Assembly (NCBI GenBank): GCA_963843535.1
Contig: CAWJKU010000003.1
Location: 62,001-126,000, forward strand
Origin: CAVUNY01 sp963843535
Lineage (GTDB): Bacteria; Chloroflexota; Anaerolineae; Anaerolineales; Anaerolineaceae
DNA length: 64,000 nt
Reading direction: 5' to 3'
The notes under the pieces: generated by a model
The model's database searches: none
What the model saw: only the letters and a program-made list of their open reading frames with translations
What the model was told of the DNA's origin: nothing
Position numbers and translations under genes: made by a program
Part shown: piece by piece, positions 54,078-64,000 of the stretch
Layout of the letters: every line of letters starts with the position of its first letter
Position numbering within the stretch: position 1 is the first letter of the stretch

Positions 54078-54866
54078 TCATCGCACCCGGCGCTTCCATT
54101 CATCCTTTAACTGGAGCTCACGCGGGCTCTCAACAGCAGAGAGTGATAGAAAATCGATCAGCAAGCGGTTAAATTTATTGGTTTCATCCAGCATGGGAAA
54201 ATGACCGCTTTGTTCAAAAAGCACAGCATGCATGCGCTCAGGAAGGTTTTCAAATTCATCACCGCGCGGAAGGTGAATGACCGGATCGTTCTGGCCATGC
54301 ACCAGCAGGCAAGACACGCTGGTCTTTCGCCATAAATCAACCAGGTTCATGGAATTCAAAGAAGATAATGAAGCCTGAACGACCTGCGCATCAGCCTTGG
54401 GAGCATCCGTCCGGGCCGGTTCGGCGGCTGGTTGGCGGCTGAGAAGCCATTCTGCCAGCTCCGAGTTAGAATCACTCCACAGGCGCTGGTTGATTAATGT
54501 GCCGTCCATCGGATATCCTGCCGCCAGGATACGATCCACCTGTCCAGGATTCCGCTGTGCGTACAATAAGGCCAGGATGGCGCCTAACCCATGACCCACC
54601 ACCGCGAAGCGCATGATGCCCATTTGCTCGAGGAAAGCTTCCAATAAGCGAAGCTGGCCATCGATTGAATAACGAGCCGGGTCTTTCGCCGAATCCCCAA
54701 ATCCCCACCAGTCGAGTGCATAAGCGCGGAAGGAGATGGACGCGGCCTGCATGACGGGGATCCAATAACGCCACGACCCAACCCAACCATGCAAGAAAAT
54801 GATCGGGCGACCTCGTCCCAGCACCTCGTAATGCACAATTTCCTGGTCCAGCAGTATCGCGCTCAT
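54078..54866 (-). CDS. Alpha/beta hydrolase fold protein with altered nucleophile elbow
   Basis: The 262-residue protein has the alpha/beta-hydrolase_1 pattern: IIFLHGWVGSWRYWIPVMQA (oxyanion loop HGW), YALDWWGFGDSAKDPARYSI, and the nucleophile elbow VVGHGLGAILALLYAQRNPG. The elbow is usually GHSxG; here the Ser position is Gly (GHGLG). The acid (VHGQNDPVIHLP) and His (EQSGHFPMLDETNKF) positions are kept. It may therefore be a non-hydrolytic member or use another chemistry; a base substitution error in the sequence is the other explanation. The gene ends just above the thi promoter and follows a response regulator gene by nine bases on the same strand. Confidence 0.82.
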   Translation of the reverse strand: MSAILLDQEIVHYEVLGRGRPIIFLHGWVGSWRYWIPVMQAASISFRAYALDWWGFGDSAKDPARYSIDGQLRLLEAFLEQMGIMRFAVVGHGLGAILALLYAQRNPGQVDRILAAGYPMDGTLINQRLWSDSNSELAEWLLSRQPAAEPARTDAPKADAQVVQASLSSLNSMNLVDLWRKTSVSCLLVHGQNDPVIHLPRGDEFENLPERMHAVLFEQSGHFPMLDETNKFNRLLIDFLSLSAVESPRELQLKDEWKRRVR

Positions 54867-54875
54867 AAAAATATC

Positions 54876-55250
54876 TCAGTTTCCGTACTTCTCCAACAAT
54901 TCTCGTACTTTTTCGGTCAGTTCCATCGGTGCAAACGGTTTGAGCAAGTATTCCGATGCTCCTGCATTTAATCCGGCCTGTATTTCAGAATCCTGTCCTT
55001 TTGCCGATAAAAATACGACCGGGATATGCTTCACCCGTTCATCGGCTTTAATATGCTTGCAGGCTTCATAGCCCGTCATTCGCGGCATGCGCACATCCAT
55101 CAAGATCAGATCTGGCATTTCAACCGGCGCAGCATCGACCGCTTCCGCGCCATTCTCGACGGTCACCACTTCATACCCCGCAAAACGCAAAGTAAATGCC
55201 ACCAGATCGCGAATATCTCGTTCATCTTCGGCGATCAATATTTTTGCCAT
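54876..55250 (-). CDS. Single-domain response regulator (CheY-like)
   Basis: The 124-residue protein is one receiver domain. Acidic pocket residues are in LIAEDERDI, the phosphorylation site is Asp52 (LILMDVRMPRMTG), the Thr/Ser switch is in VVFLSAKGQD, and Lys is in YLLKPFAP. There is no output domain, so it probably acts by protein contact, perhaps as a phosphate relay partner of the very large histidine kinase whose gene ends one base upstream (stop at 55252, start here at 55250). The two are plainly cotranscribed. Confidence 0.9.
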   Translation of the reverse strand: MAKILIAEDERDIRDLVAFTLRFAGYEVVTVENGAEAVDAAPVEMPDLILMDVRMPRMTGYEACKHIKADERVKHIPVVFLSAKGQDSEIQAGLNAGASEYLLKPFAPMELTEKVRELLEKYGN

Positions 55251-55251
55251 A

Positions 55252-58200
55252 TCATCCGTCTCCCTTCATTACCGGTAGAGCAAACGAAAAAATACTGCCT
55301 TCTCCCCTGACCCCGCTGCTTGTAAACCAGATCCGCCCGCGATGCATTTCCACCAGGATTTTGGAAATCGCCAGGCCCAGCCCTGTTCCAGCAGTAGATA
55401 GAACCAGTGGGTCCTCTCCCCGGTAAAAACGCTCGAAAATCCGCCCGTGCTGTTCTATGTTGATCCCAATGCCGTTATCCTCGACATCTACCTGAATCTC
55501 GCCGACCACCGGATGGATCCGCACGGTTATCTGGCCGTTTTCCGGTGTGTAATTGTAGCTGTTGCTCACCAGGTTGGTGATCACCTGCCGGATACGAAGG
55601 GCATCTCCCATAACGTTTGGCTGGTCGTCAGGCGCTTCCAGGAAAAATTGGATTGCCTTATTATCCTGCCGGCTGCGGCGCTGCAGATCGGCAATGACTT
55701 CCGCGGCCATTTCTCGCAAATTTAATCGCTGTATTGAAAGCTCCACTCGTCCCGAATCAATTCGCGAAACATCAAGCAGATCATTCACCAACACATTCAA
55801 ACGTTCGGTGTTGGCTTTAACAATCTCCAGGAAGTGGCGCTGCTGAGGTGTCACTTCGCCCGCTGCCCCCATCAGCATGATCTCAACATATCCGAGAATC
55901 GAGGTCATCGGAGTGCGCAGCTCGTGGCTGACATTCGCGACAAATTCAGATTTCAGCCGGTCAACCTTCACTTCTTGAGTGATGTCGCGGAAGATGGATA
56001 CAGTGGCCAGAAATTGGTCACCGAAAAACACCGGCGCCAGATTAACCGCTACGACGCGCTGCTGGTCAAGGTTGATCTGCTCGGCAAAAGTTTCTCCGGC
56101 CTGGTAAGTTTGCGGCTCCTGTGACCAGCGCCGGATCGTCTCATGCCAGATCTGTCCAGGTTTGCCGAATAATCCAATCAGTGCTTCCAGCGGTTTTCCC
56201 AACACTCTGATCCGATTTAAGGTTCAGGATGCGTTCAGCAGACGCATTAAAAAGATTGATCCGCATGGTGCTGTCAGTCACCAGTACCCCATCAGCGACC
56301 GATTCGAGGATGGCGCGCGAACGGCTGGCTTCGATTTGTTGTTCACGCAGCAGTCCGCCCAGATTTTCGGACTGGTCGCGGATCAGCGTGAATAATTCCG
56401 CGTTATTGAGCGCAACGCTGAACTGGCGCGCTGTGGCTTCAACCATGCTGACTTGCTCCAGCATAAAAGCCGATGGTTTTCGATGGAGGAGCAGCAGTGA
56501 CCCCATGATTTCTTCGCCCAAAACCAGTGGAACACCAATCACACTGCGGAAGCTCGCCTGGGTGTCCGGATCAAATTCCCAACGCGGATCGGAGGTAATA
56601 TCCTCCACTAACGCGGACGCCCGCCGGCGAACCACCCAGCGGGAAATTTCGCGTACATGTGCTCCTTTGAGCGGCGCACTGGCGCTGCCAGAAGGCGCCA
56701 GTTCTACCCCTGCCAGATAGCTTTTGCCATCATTCAGCAAAATCAGGCTCTGTTCGGCCCCGATGGATTCATTCAACACCATCAGGGTGCGGTTCATCAC
56801 CAGGTTCAGGTCCAGGCTGCTGGAAAGCTCGGTGATGATTTTCAACAACGCCTGGGTATTATTATGCTCACGCCGCACTTCGCGGGTGCGGGCTTCAACT
56901 CGCCGTTCCAAATCCTGGGTCAACAGACGGGTCTGATTGTACAACCGGGCATTTTGCTGCGCGACGGCTGCCTGGTTGCTGATCGTTCGGGCCAATTCGA
57001 TTTCAGGAGAACTGAAGCGGGTTGGGAGACCGGTTTGGATCACCAGCCAACCATGCAAATTTACCGCCGTGATCAGGGGCACAAATAACACAGACTGTAC
57101 TCCACGCGGAGCAAATAGTGTTTGGGTGAGCGGCTGCATCTCTTTTTCTGCGTTTAAATCTGTTGTGCTGAATATCCCCTGGGTTTCACGCAAACGAGTT
57201 AATAACGGCGTTTCCGGAAGGCTCATTGGCACATTGACCGTCTCTTCCGGAACGTCAACCGTTAGAACCAACTCACCGGCATCATCAATTAACACCGCTG
57301 AGACCCAACCGGCGTTGAGCGCTTTCAATAATTGCTTGCAAGTCAGCCTGAGGATCTGGCCTTCATCAAGAGAAGCGCTCAGATCGCCAGACAAAGCATT
57401 CAACACCACCAGGCGCTGGGTACGCTGGTCAAGTTCTGCTGCCCGGCGGGTACTTTCTTCAAACAAACGCGCATTTTCCAGGGCCACGCCTGCCTGGCTG
57501 GCAAAGGTCGATGCGGATTGCAAATGCTCGGCATTATAGAAACCTGGTTCGTGTTTTTCCAAAGCAATCGCCCCGATCAACTCCGCTTTCGCCAGCAGTG
57601 GGATACCTAACCAGGATAAATGGTCCGGTTCCAACAGGCTCGGAAACCGTGTATCCTGTCGGACATCTGCAATGGAGAGCGGCTGGCTGGTTTGAACCAT
57701 TTCCTGAAAAAGCGCGCTGTCCTCAATCGCAACCGAGATACCCAGGCGGCTTTCGTTATCTTTAAAACCAGTCGCTGCTGCCACCGTCAGCGTATTTTCC
57801 TGCTTCAGCCATAATGTCGCCGTGTCGTAAGCCAACACCAGTCGCAGTTGAGGCAGCAGGGAGGATATCAGCTCGCCTTGCTGCAGGCTGGAAGAAATGG
57901 CGCTGGAAACCTGGTTGAGCGACTGAAGTTGGTGCGCTCGTTGTTCAGCAGATACAAACAAGTTGGAATTTTCCAACGCCAGGGCACTCTGCTGGGCCAG
58001 TGTCACCGCTAATGCCTCGTCATCCGGGCCAAATGCTTCGGAAAGGCTGAACTGGTCTACCACCAGCACACCGATGATCCGCTCACCGCGTCCAATCGGG
58101 ACGATCAAGGAAGAAACGGGCAAACGTCCTCCGGTTGCCTGCCGGTAACGCATCAAATCTTCAGGCTGCAGGCTGTAATCCTTGGCAAAAACCACTTCTG

Positions 58201-61200
58201 TGCGCAGCGGCTGGCCCGAAAGCACCACGCGCACGGGAAGCAAATCAGCCTTTTTTCCTTCACTGCTCTGGAAATTAATCGCCAGCAAAGACCGGTTATC
58301 GCTGTACCCGCGGGCAACTTCCGGCAGGAGCATCTTGTTGTCTACCCAGCTCGCCACCCATCCGGCATCGGCATTAGGCAAGACCTCCAAAGCAGTTTCG
58401 ACCAGGGTGAGCAAAATGCCCCGCGGATCGAGCAAGCCAAGTTTGCGAGTGAACTCCAACAGCAGGTCCATCTCCCGCAGCCTGCGGCGTGTTTCGATCA
58501 GCAAGTCCAGGTTTTGCGCGCCGAGACTTACCTGCCGAGAAAGCTGGTTGTAAATTTGGAAATCTTCCTGGCTGAAAGGCGGCAGCGTACGCCGTCCAAT
58601 GACCAGAATTCCTCCGCGGCGCTCCTGTTCGATTTCTAACGGCATGGCGATGAAGGATCGTGCATTCAGAGCGGTTAACAAAGGTGCGCTGCGCCACTCA
58701 TCGTTATCCTCCAGATTAGCCACCAGCTGCAGCTGCCCGTCTTGCAGCACCTGCCGCAAGGGATTGCGCTGTCCGAAAAGCGCCTCCGGATTGGCGTTGG
58801 TCGGTGAGCTGCCGAGCACATCCAGCAGGCGAATATTCGAATGCCTGTTTTCTGCGACCAGCGCGACCTGCATATCGAAACGGGTCAGCAGTTCGCGCGC
58901 CAGAGAGCGCATGACCGCCAGAACATCCGCTTGCCGGTTGGACTGTTCGGCGATCTCCAACCCGGCCCGCACTCTTTCCATTCTCCGGTTCAATGTATCG
59001 ATCGCCAGGGTCTGCTCCAGGTCATGGCGCAAGAAAAGCGGAATCTGCACCCTGGTCTGGTCAGCAGCCTGCTGCAAGCGGTTTTGCTCTCCTTCCAGAC
59101 GAGCCAGGCGCACATCGCGTTCAGAGATTTGCTGCCAGGTTTCTATTGCCAGGCATGCCTGTGAGCTCAGCATCTGCAGGGCCTCGAACGTCGTCTTATC
59201 GGGTCTCGCTCCATCTGATGGGGCGTCTACGCTGATCATACCAATAGGTTGGCCCTGTTCTGACAGTAAAGGCGTAAACAGCAAATCATCCGGATCCCAC
59301 GAATTCTGCTGGAACTCCTGCTCCTCGCGACTTTCGGGCAGGATCGTGACCGTATGGACATCTTCAGGGATGATTGGGGACTGGTCGGTGGGGATATAAA
59401 ACACCGATCCCACTTGAAATTCAGGGCGAAACAGCGACTGTAGACTGGCCCAGGGTTGTACATGCGCCTTTAACTCTTCCCAGGCTTCAACGCCCAGGCC
59501 TACCCCCACCGTGCGGCGTAAAACCGCCTGACGCGCTTCATAGACGCTGATCACCACTACCTGGAAAGGAGTTGCTTCTCGGATGCCATAGGCCACTTCC
59601 TCGAGGATTTCAGGCAAGGAACGGTCGGAGCGAATCGCCTGGGACAGGTTGTATAAGCGGTCCATCAAACGCAATTTCCGTTGAAGAAAATTCTCCTGAT
59701 ATTGCTGTTCGCCATACAAATAGGCATCACCCAGGGCAATTGCCGCCTGGGCTGCCAGGGATAAGATCACGTCGACCACACTCTCATCGAAACCGGCTCC
59801 GCTGCTGTGCAGGATAATCAAGCCAACGGATCGAGTCTGGTAGCGGATAGGGACAATCAATATCGAATTGACGTTTTCGTGGGGCTGCACGAAATCAGAG
59901 GTGCCTGCATCGTCCAGGTGAACAATTTCGCCGCTGCGCAAAGCGGATACCATCTCCTGGCTCAAAGGCTCCCCAGGGATATCACCATAATGATAGCGGA
60001 CGGTTGGGGCGTTAAAATCTGCGGCTTGAAAATCGATCAGTAGAATAGTTCCACAGGATGCGCCGGAAATTCTCAACAATTCGTCATACACGATGCGCAG
60101 AAGATTTGTAAGATCGCGCGAGGTACTGAGTTCCCGGCTGACCCGGGTCAGTGCTGTCAACTGCTCAACCCGCTGGCGCAGCTTCTCATCGGTCTGGGCG
60201 CTCAAATAGCTTTGTTCCACCACACCTGCCAGCTGTCCGGCGGATGTTGCCACGACCTGCATATCGCCCTGGTCGAATGCGCCGTTCTTACGGCTGCACA
60301 ACCAGATTTCACCAATTCCCACATCCCGCACCACCAAAGGCACGGCGACCAGGGAGACCACCTGCCATGTCTGGGTCAGCTGCTGGTAAAACGGAATCAC
60401 CGCCTGTTCGTCATTGATGTTGCGGGTGATCAGCGCATGCAGCCTTCCGGTGATGGTAAAGTGATATTGCGGATCATCGACCGGCAGGGAAAAACTCAAA
60501 TCAGGGTAAGATTGCGGCTGCCCAAAGATTGATTCCTGATGCATGCGCAGCATCCCCTGATTTTGATCTAGAAGAAAAATAAAAGACAGATCGGCATGCA
60601 GCAGGCGAGATAATTCTTGTAAGGCAAATTTCAAGATTTCATCAATTGTGGCTGCCGATGAAGCCAGGCTCGAGATCCGGCGCAAAGTCTCTGCGCGTAA
60701 TACGCGCTGGCGAGCCTGGATCACCAGGGTGACATTTTCGATCACCGGCGCAGCTTGATTCGATATAATGGTCAGGAGATGGATCTCCTCCTGAGTGAAC
60801 TGCCGGCTGCCGTCGATGTGGTTAGACGCCTGAAGATACCCGAGCATGCGTCCGCCGGAATTCAATGGCACCAGGACGGTATCGCGCAGGCTGGCAGCCC
60901 TTGCCAGGTAGCTGAGCCCCAGCGTCTCCCACTCCGGAGAATCAGCGGCAAACTCGGTGATGATCAAGTCCTGGTTGAGCAGCATGGCTTCTGCCGGGCT
61001 GTTGGGTGGAACAGGCACGCGATACAGCTCTACAAACTGTGAAGGAAGCCCGGATATCGGTTCCTGGCCTTCCAATGTGCGCGTGTTCTCGTTATAAATG
61101 AGAAAACCCAATATTTCCACTTTTACCAGGGATATGATGCTCTGCACCAGGCGGGTAAAAAGGCTCATCGGATCGCGCGCAGAGCTAAAACTCTGGGCCA

Positions 61201-62198
61201 ATTGAGCCAGGCTTGCCAGCTCGGCTGAGCGGCGCTGCTCGCTCTGAAAACGGCGCGCATTCGATAAAGCTGCCGCCGTGGGCCCTGATAACATATTTAA
61301 CAGGTTTAAATCTTCCGCGGAAAATGCATCGCGGGTCACTGAGCCGGCAACCAGGGCTCCCACCAACTCATTTCTGGTAATTAAGGGAACACCGATCAAC
61401 GATTGCAGCGCTTCAACCCCTTTGCTGCCGCTTGGGCGCATATCCGGCTGCCGCGACAGGTCGCCAATCATCTGCGGGCGCTGGTTCCCGGCGATTTCCC
61501 CCGCAAACCCTCTCCCGATCTGGTATCGCTCATCGATGATCTTCAAGTTTTCGTTCGCTGTTCGTGGGGCCAACGAAACGGTATGGCACGAGGTGTTCCT
61601 CTTCAGATTGCCAGAGCGACACCTCCACAAAATCTGCAGGCAGCATTCGATCCAGGCTTTCCTGGAGCGCCCGCAGTGTCAATTCCAGGTCGAGACTGGT
61701 GCCTACCTCCTGGGTAAATTCTGAAAGCCAGATAAAACTTTGAGGAGTGGTGTAGGGCTGTGCATCACCAGCAGCCACCTCAGGACCAGGTTTGCTGATG
61801 GAAACCACCATCACCATTTCGGACGGAAATTTAACGGGATACGATACAGCTTCGATCGTCTGCCCGTCAATGACCAGCGCAGCCCGCCCTTCCTGGGCGC
61901 ATAATTCAAGAAACTTCTCTGCCGGCCGGATGCGACGGGTAAGTTGTTCCAGATTAGGGGATTCTTTTTCGAGCAGCCTGAATAATTCGCGGCCCGGAGC
62001 ATTAATTTGCAGCACTCTCCCGCCAGGCTGGATTAGAATTACCGCCTGGCGCTCTCCAATTTGTGCTTGCACTGGCTGCGCCTGAGCCTGCGGCTGGATT
62101 CTCGGAACGGAACGCAGCAGCAAACGGGTTGCCAACCAAAATACAGCCCCCAGCGCAACCAGGAGTATTCCGACCCCAAGAATATCACCCTGGCTCAT
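55252..62198 (-). CDS. Giant sensor histidine kinase with about ten GAF domains, two frameshifts
   Basis: Three frames assemble to one protein of about 2,315 residues. It begins with a helix (ILGVGILLVALGAVFWLATR) and a PAS-like part, then about ten GAF repeats, recognisable by recurring starts such as LASLAQLAQSFSSARDP, LRRISSLASSAATIDEI, LTALTRVSRELSTSRDL, LNQVSSAISSSLQQGEL, LNALSGDLSASLDEGQI and LLKIITELSSSLDLNLV. A PAS (ILESVADGVLVTDSTMRINL), HisKA (FVANVSHELRTPMTSILGYV) and HATPase_c (DNGIGI, GTGLGLAISKILVEMHRGRI) follow. One break is in the TTTT run 61548-61551 (ER-NLKIIDERYQ), the other in CCC at 56198-56200 (SVGKPLEALIGLF). It is likely cytoplasmic behind one anchor and integrates many signals; ligands are unknown. 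The downstream response regulator is its probable partner. Confidence 0.87.
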
Positions 62199-62209
62199 GG
62201 AAATTGTGT

Positions 62210-63115
62210 TTAACCATTACCTGTATTAATATCCCGCCGGCGTTCTTCTGCTGCCAACTCGGTAATTTCACGGATGTCCGCAAAGAAATGCGTGCGGGGT
62301 GAGACAACGCCAGCCGCCATGGTCATCAACGGCACGCGCTGCATTTGACCGGATTCGTCCGGCGCGTTAATAAAGCCCTGCTGGCGATCGAGAAAGTTAT
62401 AATGGGTCTGGATCTCATCACCAAACCGCTGTTTTACGCGGTTCTTAATTGCCTCTGCCTGATCTGCTGAAGTGATCAGGATAAAGTTATCCCCGCCGGC
62501 ATGACCGATGAAATCACTGGGCGAGCCGAGCCGGTCCACTTCTTCACCGAGCAGCATGCCTACAAAACGAAGGACATCATTTGCAGCGATAAATCCATAG
62601 ACATCTTTAAAGGCATCGTAATTATTGAGGCGGATGTCCATAAACGCCCAATCCTTCTGGCGAATCATTTTTCGCAGCTGGTCCTCGATCAAACGTCCTG
62701 ATGGCAGGCCGGATTGCGGATCAGTCAGGCTTTCGCGTTCTGCCCGGACAAACGCATTCTGCACATACAGCTTCAATTCTTCAATGTCAAACGGCTTGGT
62801 GATGTAGTTATCCGCGCCCATCTCCAGGCCTTTCAATTTGTCGCTGCGTTCGTCTTTTTGGGTGAGGAAGATCACCGGGATATGGCTGGTGCGGGCGTTC
62901 AAACGCAAATTGCGGCATACTTCGTAACCGTCGATGTCCGGCAGCATGATATCCAGGATAATCAACTGCGGCATACTCTGGCGTGTTTTTTCCAACGCTT
63001 CACCACCGCGGTATGCCGTTTCTACGTCATAGCCCTGCGCCCCAAAAAAGATGCGCAGCATATTCGAAATATCAACATCATCTTCTACGATCAACAGGCG
63101 GGGTTTTGCCATCAA
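62210..63115 (-). CDS. Response regulator with degenerate GGDEF-like output domain
   Basis: The 301-residue protein has an N-terminal receiver (LLIVEDDVDISNMLRIFFGA; phosphorylated Asp55 in LIILDIMLPDIDG; Lys in YITKPFDIEE). Residues about 130-290 resemble a diguanylate-cyclase domain: DPQSGLPSGRLIEDQLRKMI, NYDAFKDVYGFIAANDVLRF and, at the active-site loop, GHAGGDNFILIT instead of GG(D/E)EF. The metal Asp pattern in the first strand is also weak (WAFMDIRLNN). It is therefore probably inactive as a cyclase and may bind GTP or another ligand or act structurally. It begins the signalling cluster on the minus strand, 11 bases before the histidine kinase start. Confidence 0.8.
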   Translation of the reverse strand: MMAKPRLLIVEDDVDISNMLRIFFGAQGYDVETAYRGGEALEKTRQSMPQLIILDIMLPDIDGYEVCRNLRLNARTSHIPVIFLTQKDERSDKLKGLEMGADNYITKPFDIEELKLYVQNAFVRAERESLTDPQSGLPSGRLIEDQLRKMIRQKDWAFMDIRLNNYDAFKDVYGFIAANDVLRFVGMLLGEEVDRLGSPSDFIGHAGGDNFILITSADQAEAIKNRVKQRFGDEIQTHYNFLDRQQGFINAPDESGQMQRVPLMTMAAGVVSPRTHFFADIREITELAAEERRRDINTGNG

Positions 63116-63199
63116 CGCCTCCCAATAAGATACACGAAATTAATCATTTAACCATGATATACCAATTTGGCATCAAGACAAATAAAACCGCTAAAAATA

Positions 63200-64000
63200 T
63201 TACCAGGTCTCTTCCACCTTTTCACCAGGACGCGGGTACAGTCTCTGGTGAAGATTTGCCGCCTTAAAACGCACATGGTCGCTGTCCTCCACAAACACAT
63301 CGCGGTCTATAACCCGCCTTTCTTTCGTAGCGACCAGGACCACATCCGATTCGATGATACGCGCTGGATAAATGATCATGCCCGCCCCAATCCGGCAGTT
63401 ATGACCCACACACCCTCCCAATACCGGTCGGTTTGACAGCTTTAGTTCGCCATTTCCATCCCTGGCTTTAATTGGCGAGGAAACCAGGTTAAAATCGGTA
63501 AATGTGTTCCCTGCTCCAATAAAACTGTTGCGGCCAACCACGCACATTTGCAGGCAGGTATTTTGGGCGACCATGCTGTTTTCCATGATGGTCGTCATGA
63601 ACAGCGATGCACGGAATGGAAGAAAAGCACCGTCCCCCACCACAGACAGCATCAGCTGGCAGCCCTGGGAAATATTGACGTTGTCGCCAATGATGCAGTT
63701 TTCGATGACCGCGTTGGCTCCAATCGTGACATGGTCGCCGATCGTGGTCGGCCCGTGAATGACGGCTGAAGGGTCGATCACACAACCGCGCCCAACCTTG
63801 ACCACTCGCGAAGATTCAAGCACCTGGCGGCCTTCATAAATGGCTGCGGCAATAATTTTTAGTTTGAACCCCAGATCGCGGTTCAACTGGTCTTCAAAAC
63901 GCGCGCCGCGTCCAAACAGGCCGAAAACCATATCCGCGATAAAAATATGTACCCAGGAATCGATCGCGATAATGGCGCGCAAAGGCACCTGATAAACCAG
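63200..64000 (-). CDS. Left-handed beta-helix (hexapeptide repeat) protein, 5'-truncated by window edge
   Basis: The frame is open to base 64000, so the true N-terminus is outside the window; a GTG at 63988 is only internal. The visible 266 residues contain repeated [LIV]-G-x4 hexapeptides: VGRGCVIDPSAVIHGPTTIG, DHVTIGANAVIENCIIGDNV, FIGAGNTFTDF and CVGHNCRIGAGMIIYPARII. These build a left-handed beta helix as in LpxA, GlmU or sugar acetyltransferases. No acetyl-CoA site or pyrophosphorylase domain is visible in this part, so the reaction is open: acyl/acetyl transfer or a nucleotide-sugar enzyme with a helix tail. It precedes the response regulator gene by 84 bases on the same strand. Confidence 0.78.
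   Translation of the reverse strand: MVYQVPLRAIIAIDSWVHIFIADMVFGLFGRGARFEDQLNRDLGFKLKIIAAAIYEGRQVLESSRVVKVGRGCVIDPSAVIHGPTTIGDHVTIGANAVIENCIIGDNVNISQGCQLMLSVVGDGAFLPFRASLFMTTIMENSMVAQNTCLQMCVVGRNSFIGAGNTFTDFNLVSSPIKARDGNGELKLSNRPVLGGCVGHNCRIGAGMIIYPARIIESDVVLVATKERRVIDRDVFVEDSDHVRFKAANLHQRLYPRPGEKVEETW

Overview
The window looks like chromosomal DNA of an anaerobic or facultative Chloroflexota bacterium, most likely Anaerolineae. This is inferred from the gene set, not from rRNA. Supporting signs are Thr/Pro-rich lipoprotein linkers, a very large multi-GAF histidine kinase, a permuted family-5 solute-binding protein, a group 4 [NiFe] hydrogenase, deoxyhexose catabolism genes and a selenocysteine tRNA. 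There is no phage, plasmid or CRISPR signature.

Layout. 1-1.2 kb: a 5'-truncated methyltransferase and a nucleotidyltransferase-fold protein. 1.3-7.6 kb (minus): a sugar cluster with a GH25-like protein, a URO-D-like protein, L-rhamnose mutarotase, a membrane protein, GH29 alpha-L-fucosidase and an FGGY kinase. 7.8-22 kb: housekeeping genes, including FtsH, a DMT transporter remnant, a MetH-activation-domain protein, a lipid kinase, MntP, a phosphodiesterase, a CDF transporter, a MoeB-rhodanese protein, a lipoprotein, a PIG-L deacetylase and ClpB. 22.2-30.9 kb (minus): an eleven-gene Mbh-like membrane [NiFe] hydrogenase operon ending in its maturation protease, with a clear sigma70-type promoter. 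31-33.2 kb: an alcohol dehydrogenase and an aldo/keto reductase. 33.4-34.8 kb: a DUF2917 protein, then a phasin-PhaR pair behind a promoter with two near-identical palindromic operators. 34.9-40.9 kb: one giant alpha-2-macroglobulin-like lipoprotein. 41-45 kb: a peptide importer (binding protein and two permeases, no ATPase). 45.1-50.3 kb: a PAP2 phosphatase, an ATP-grasp ligase, tRNA-Sec, an M50 protease, a radical SAM protein and a DUF6504 protein. 50.3-54.1 kb: a TPP riboswitch controlling thiN-thiB-thiP. 54.1-63.1 kb: an alpha/beta hydrolase and a signalling set of a single-domain response regulator, a roughly 2,300-residue histidine kinase with about ten GAF domains, and a second response regulator. 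63.2-64 kb: a hexapeptide-repeat protein running off the end.

Many clear single genes are split by one-base indels: URO-D, FtsH, MoeB, the hydrogenase large subunit, the NuoL-like subunit (three), the macroglobulin, the peptide-binding protein, the ATP-grasp ligase (four), the M50 protease (at least five), ThiB and the histidine kinase (two). Several lie in short homopolymers and essential genes are hit, so sequencing or assembly error is the likeliest cause. I report each such gene as one feature and give the break point.

The observations most worth following are the circularly permuted peptide-binding protein, the tRNA-Sec with its own promoter, the PhaR-linked double operator, and a dispersed palindromic repeat that supplies the start codon of the fucosidase.
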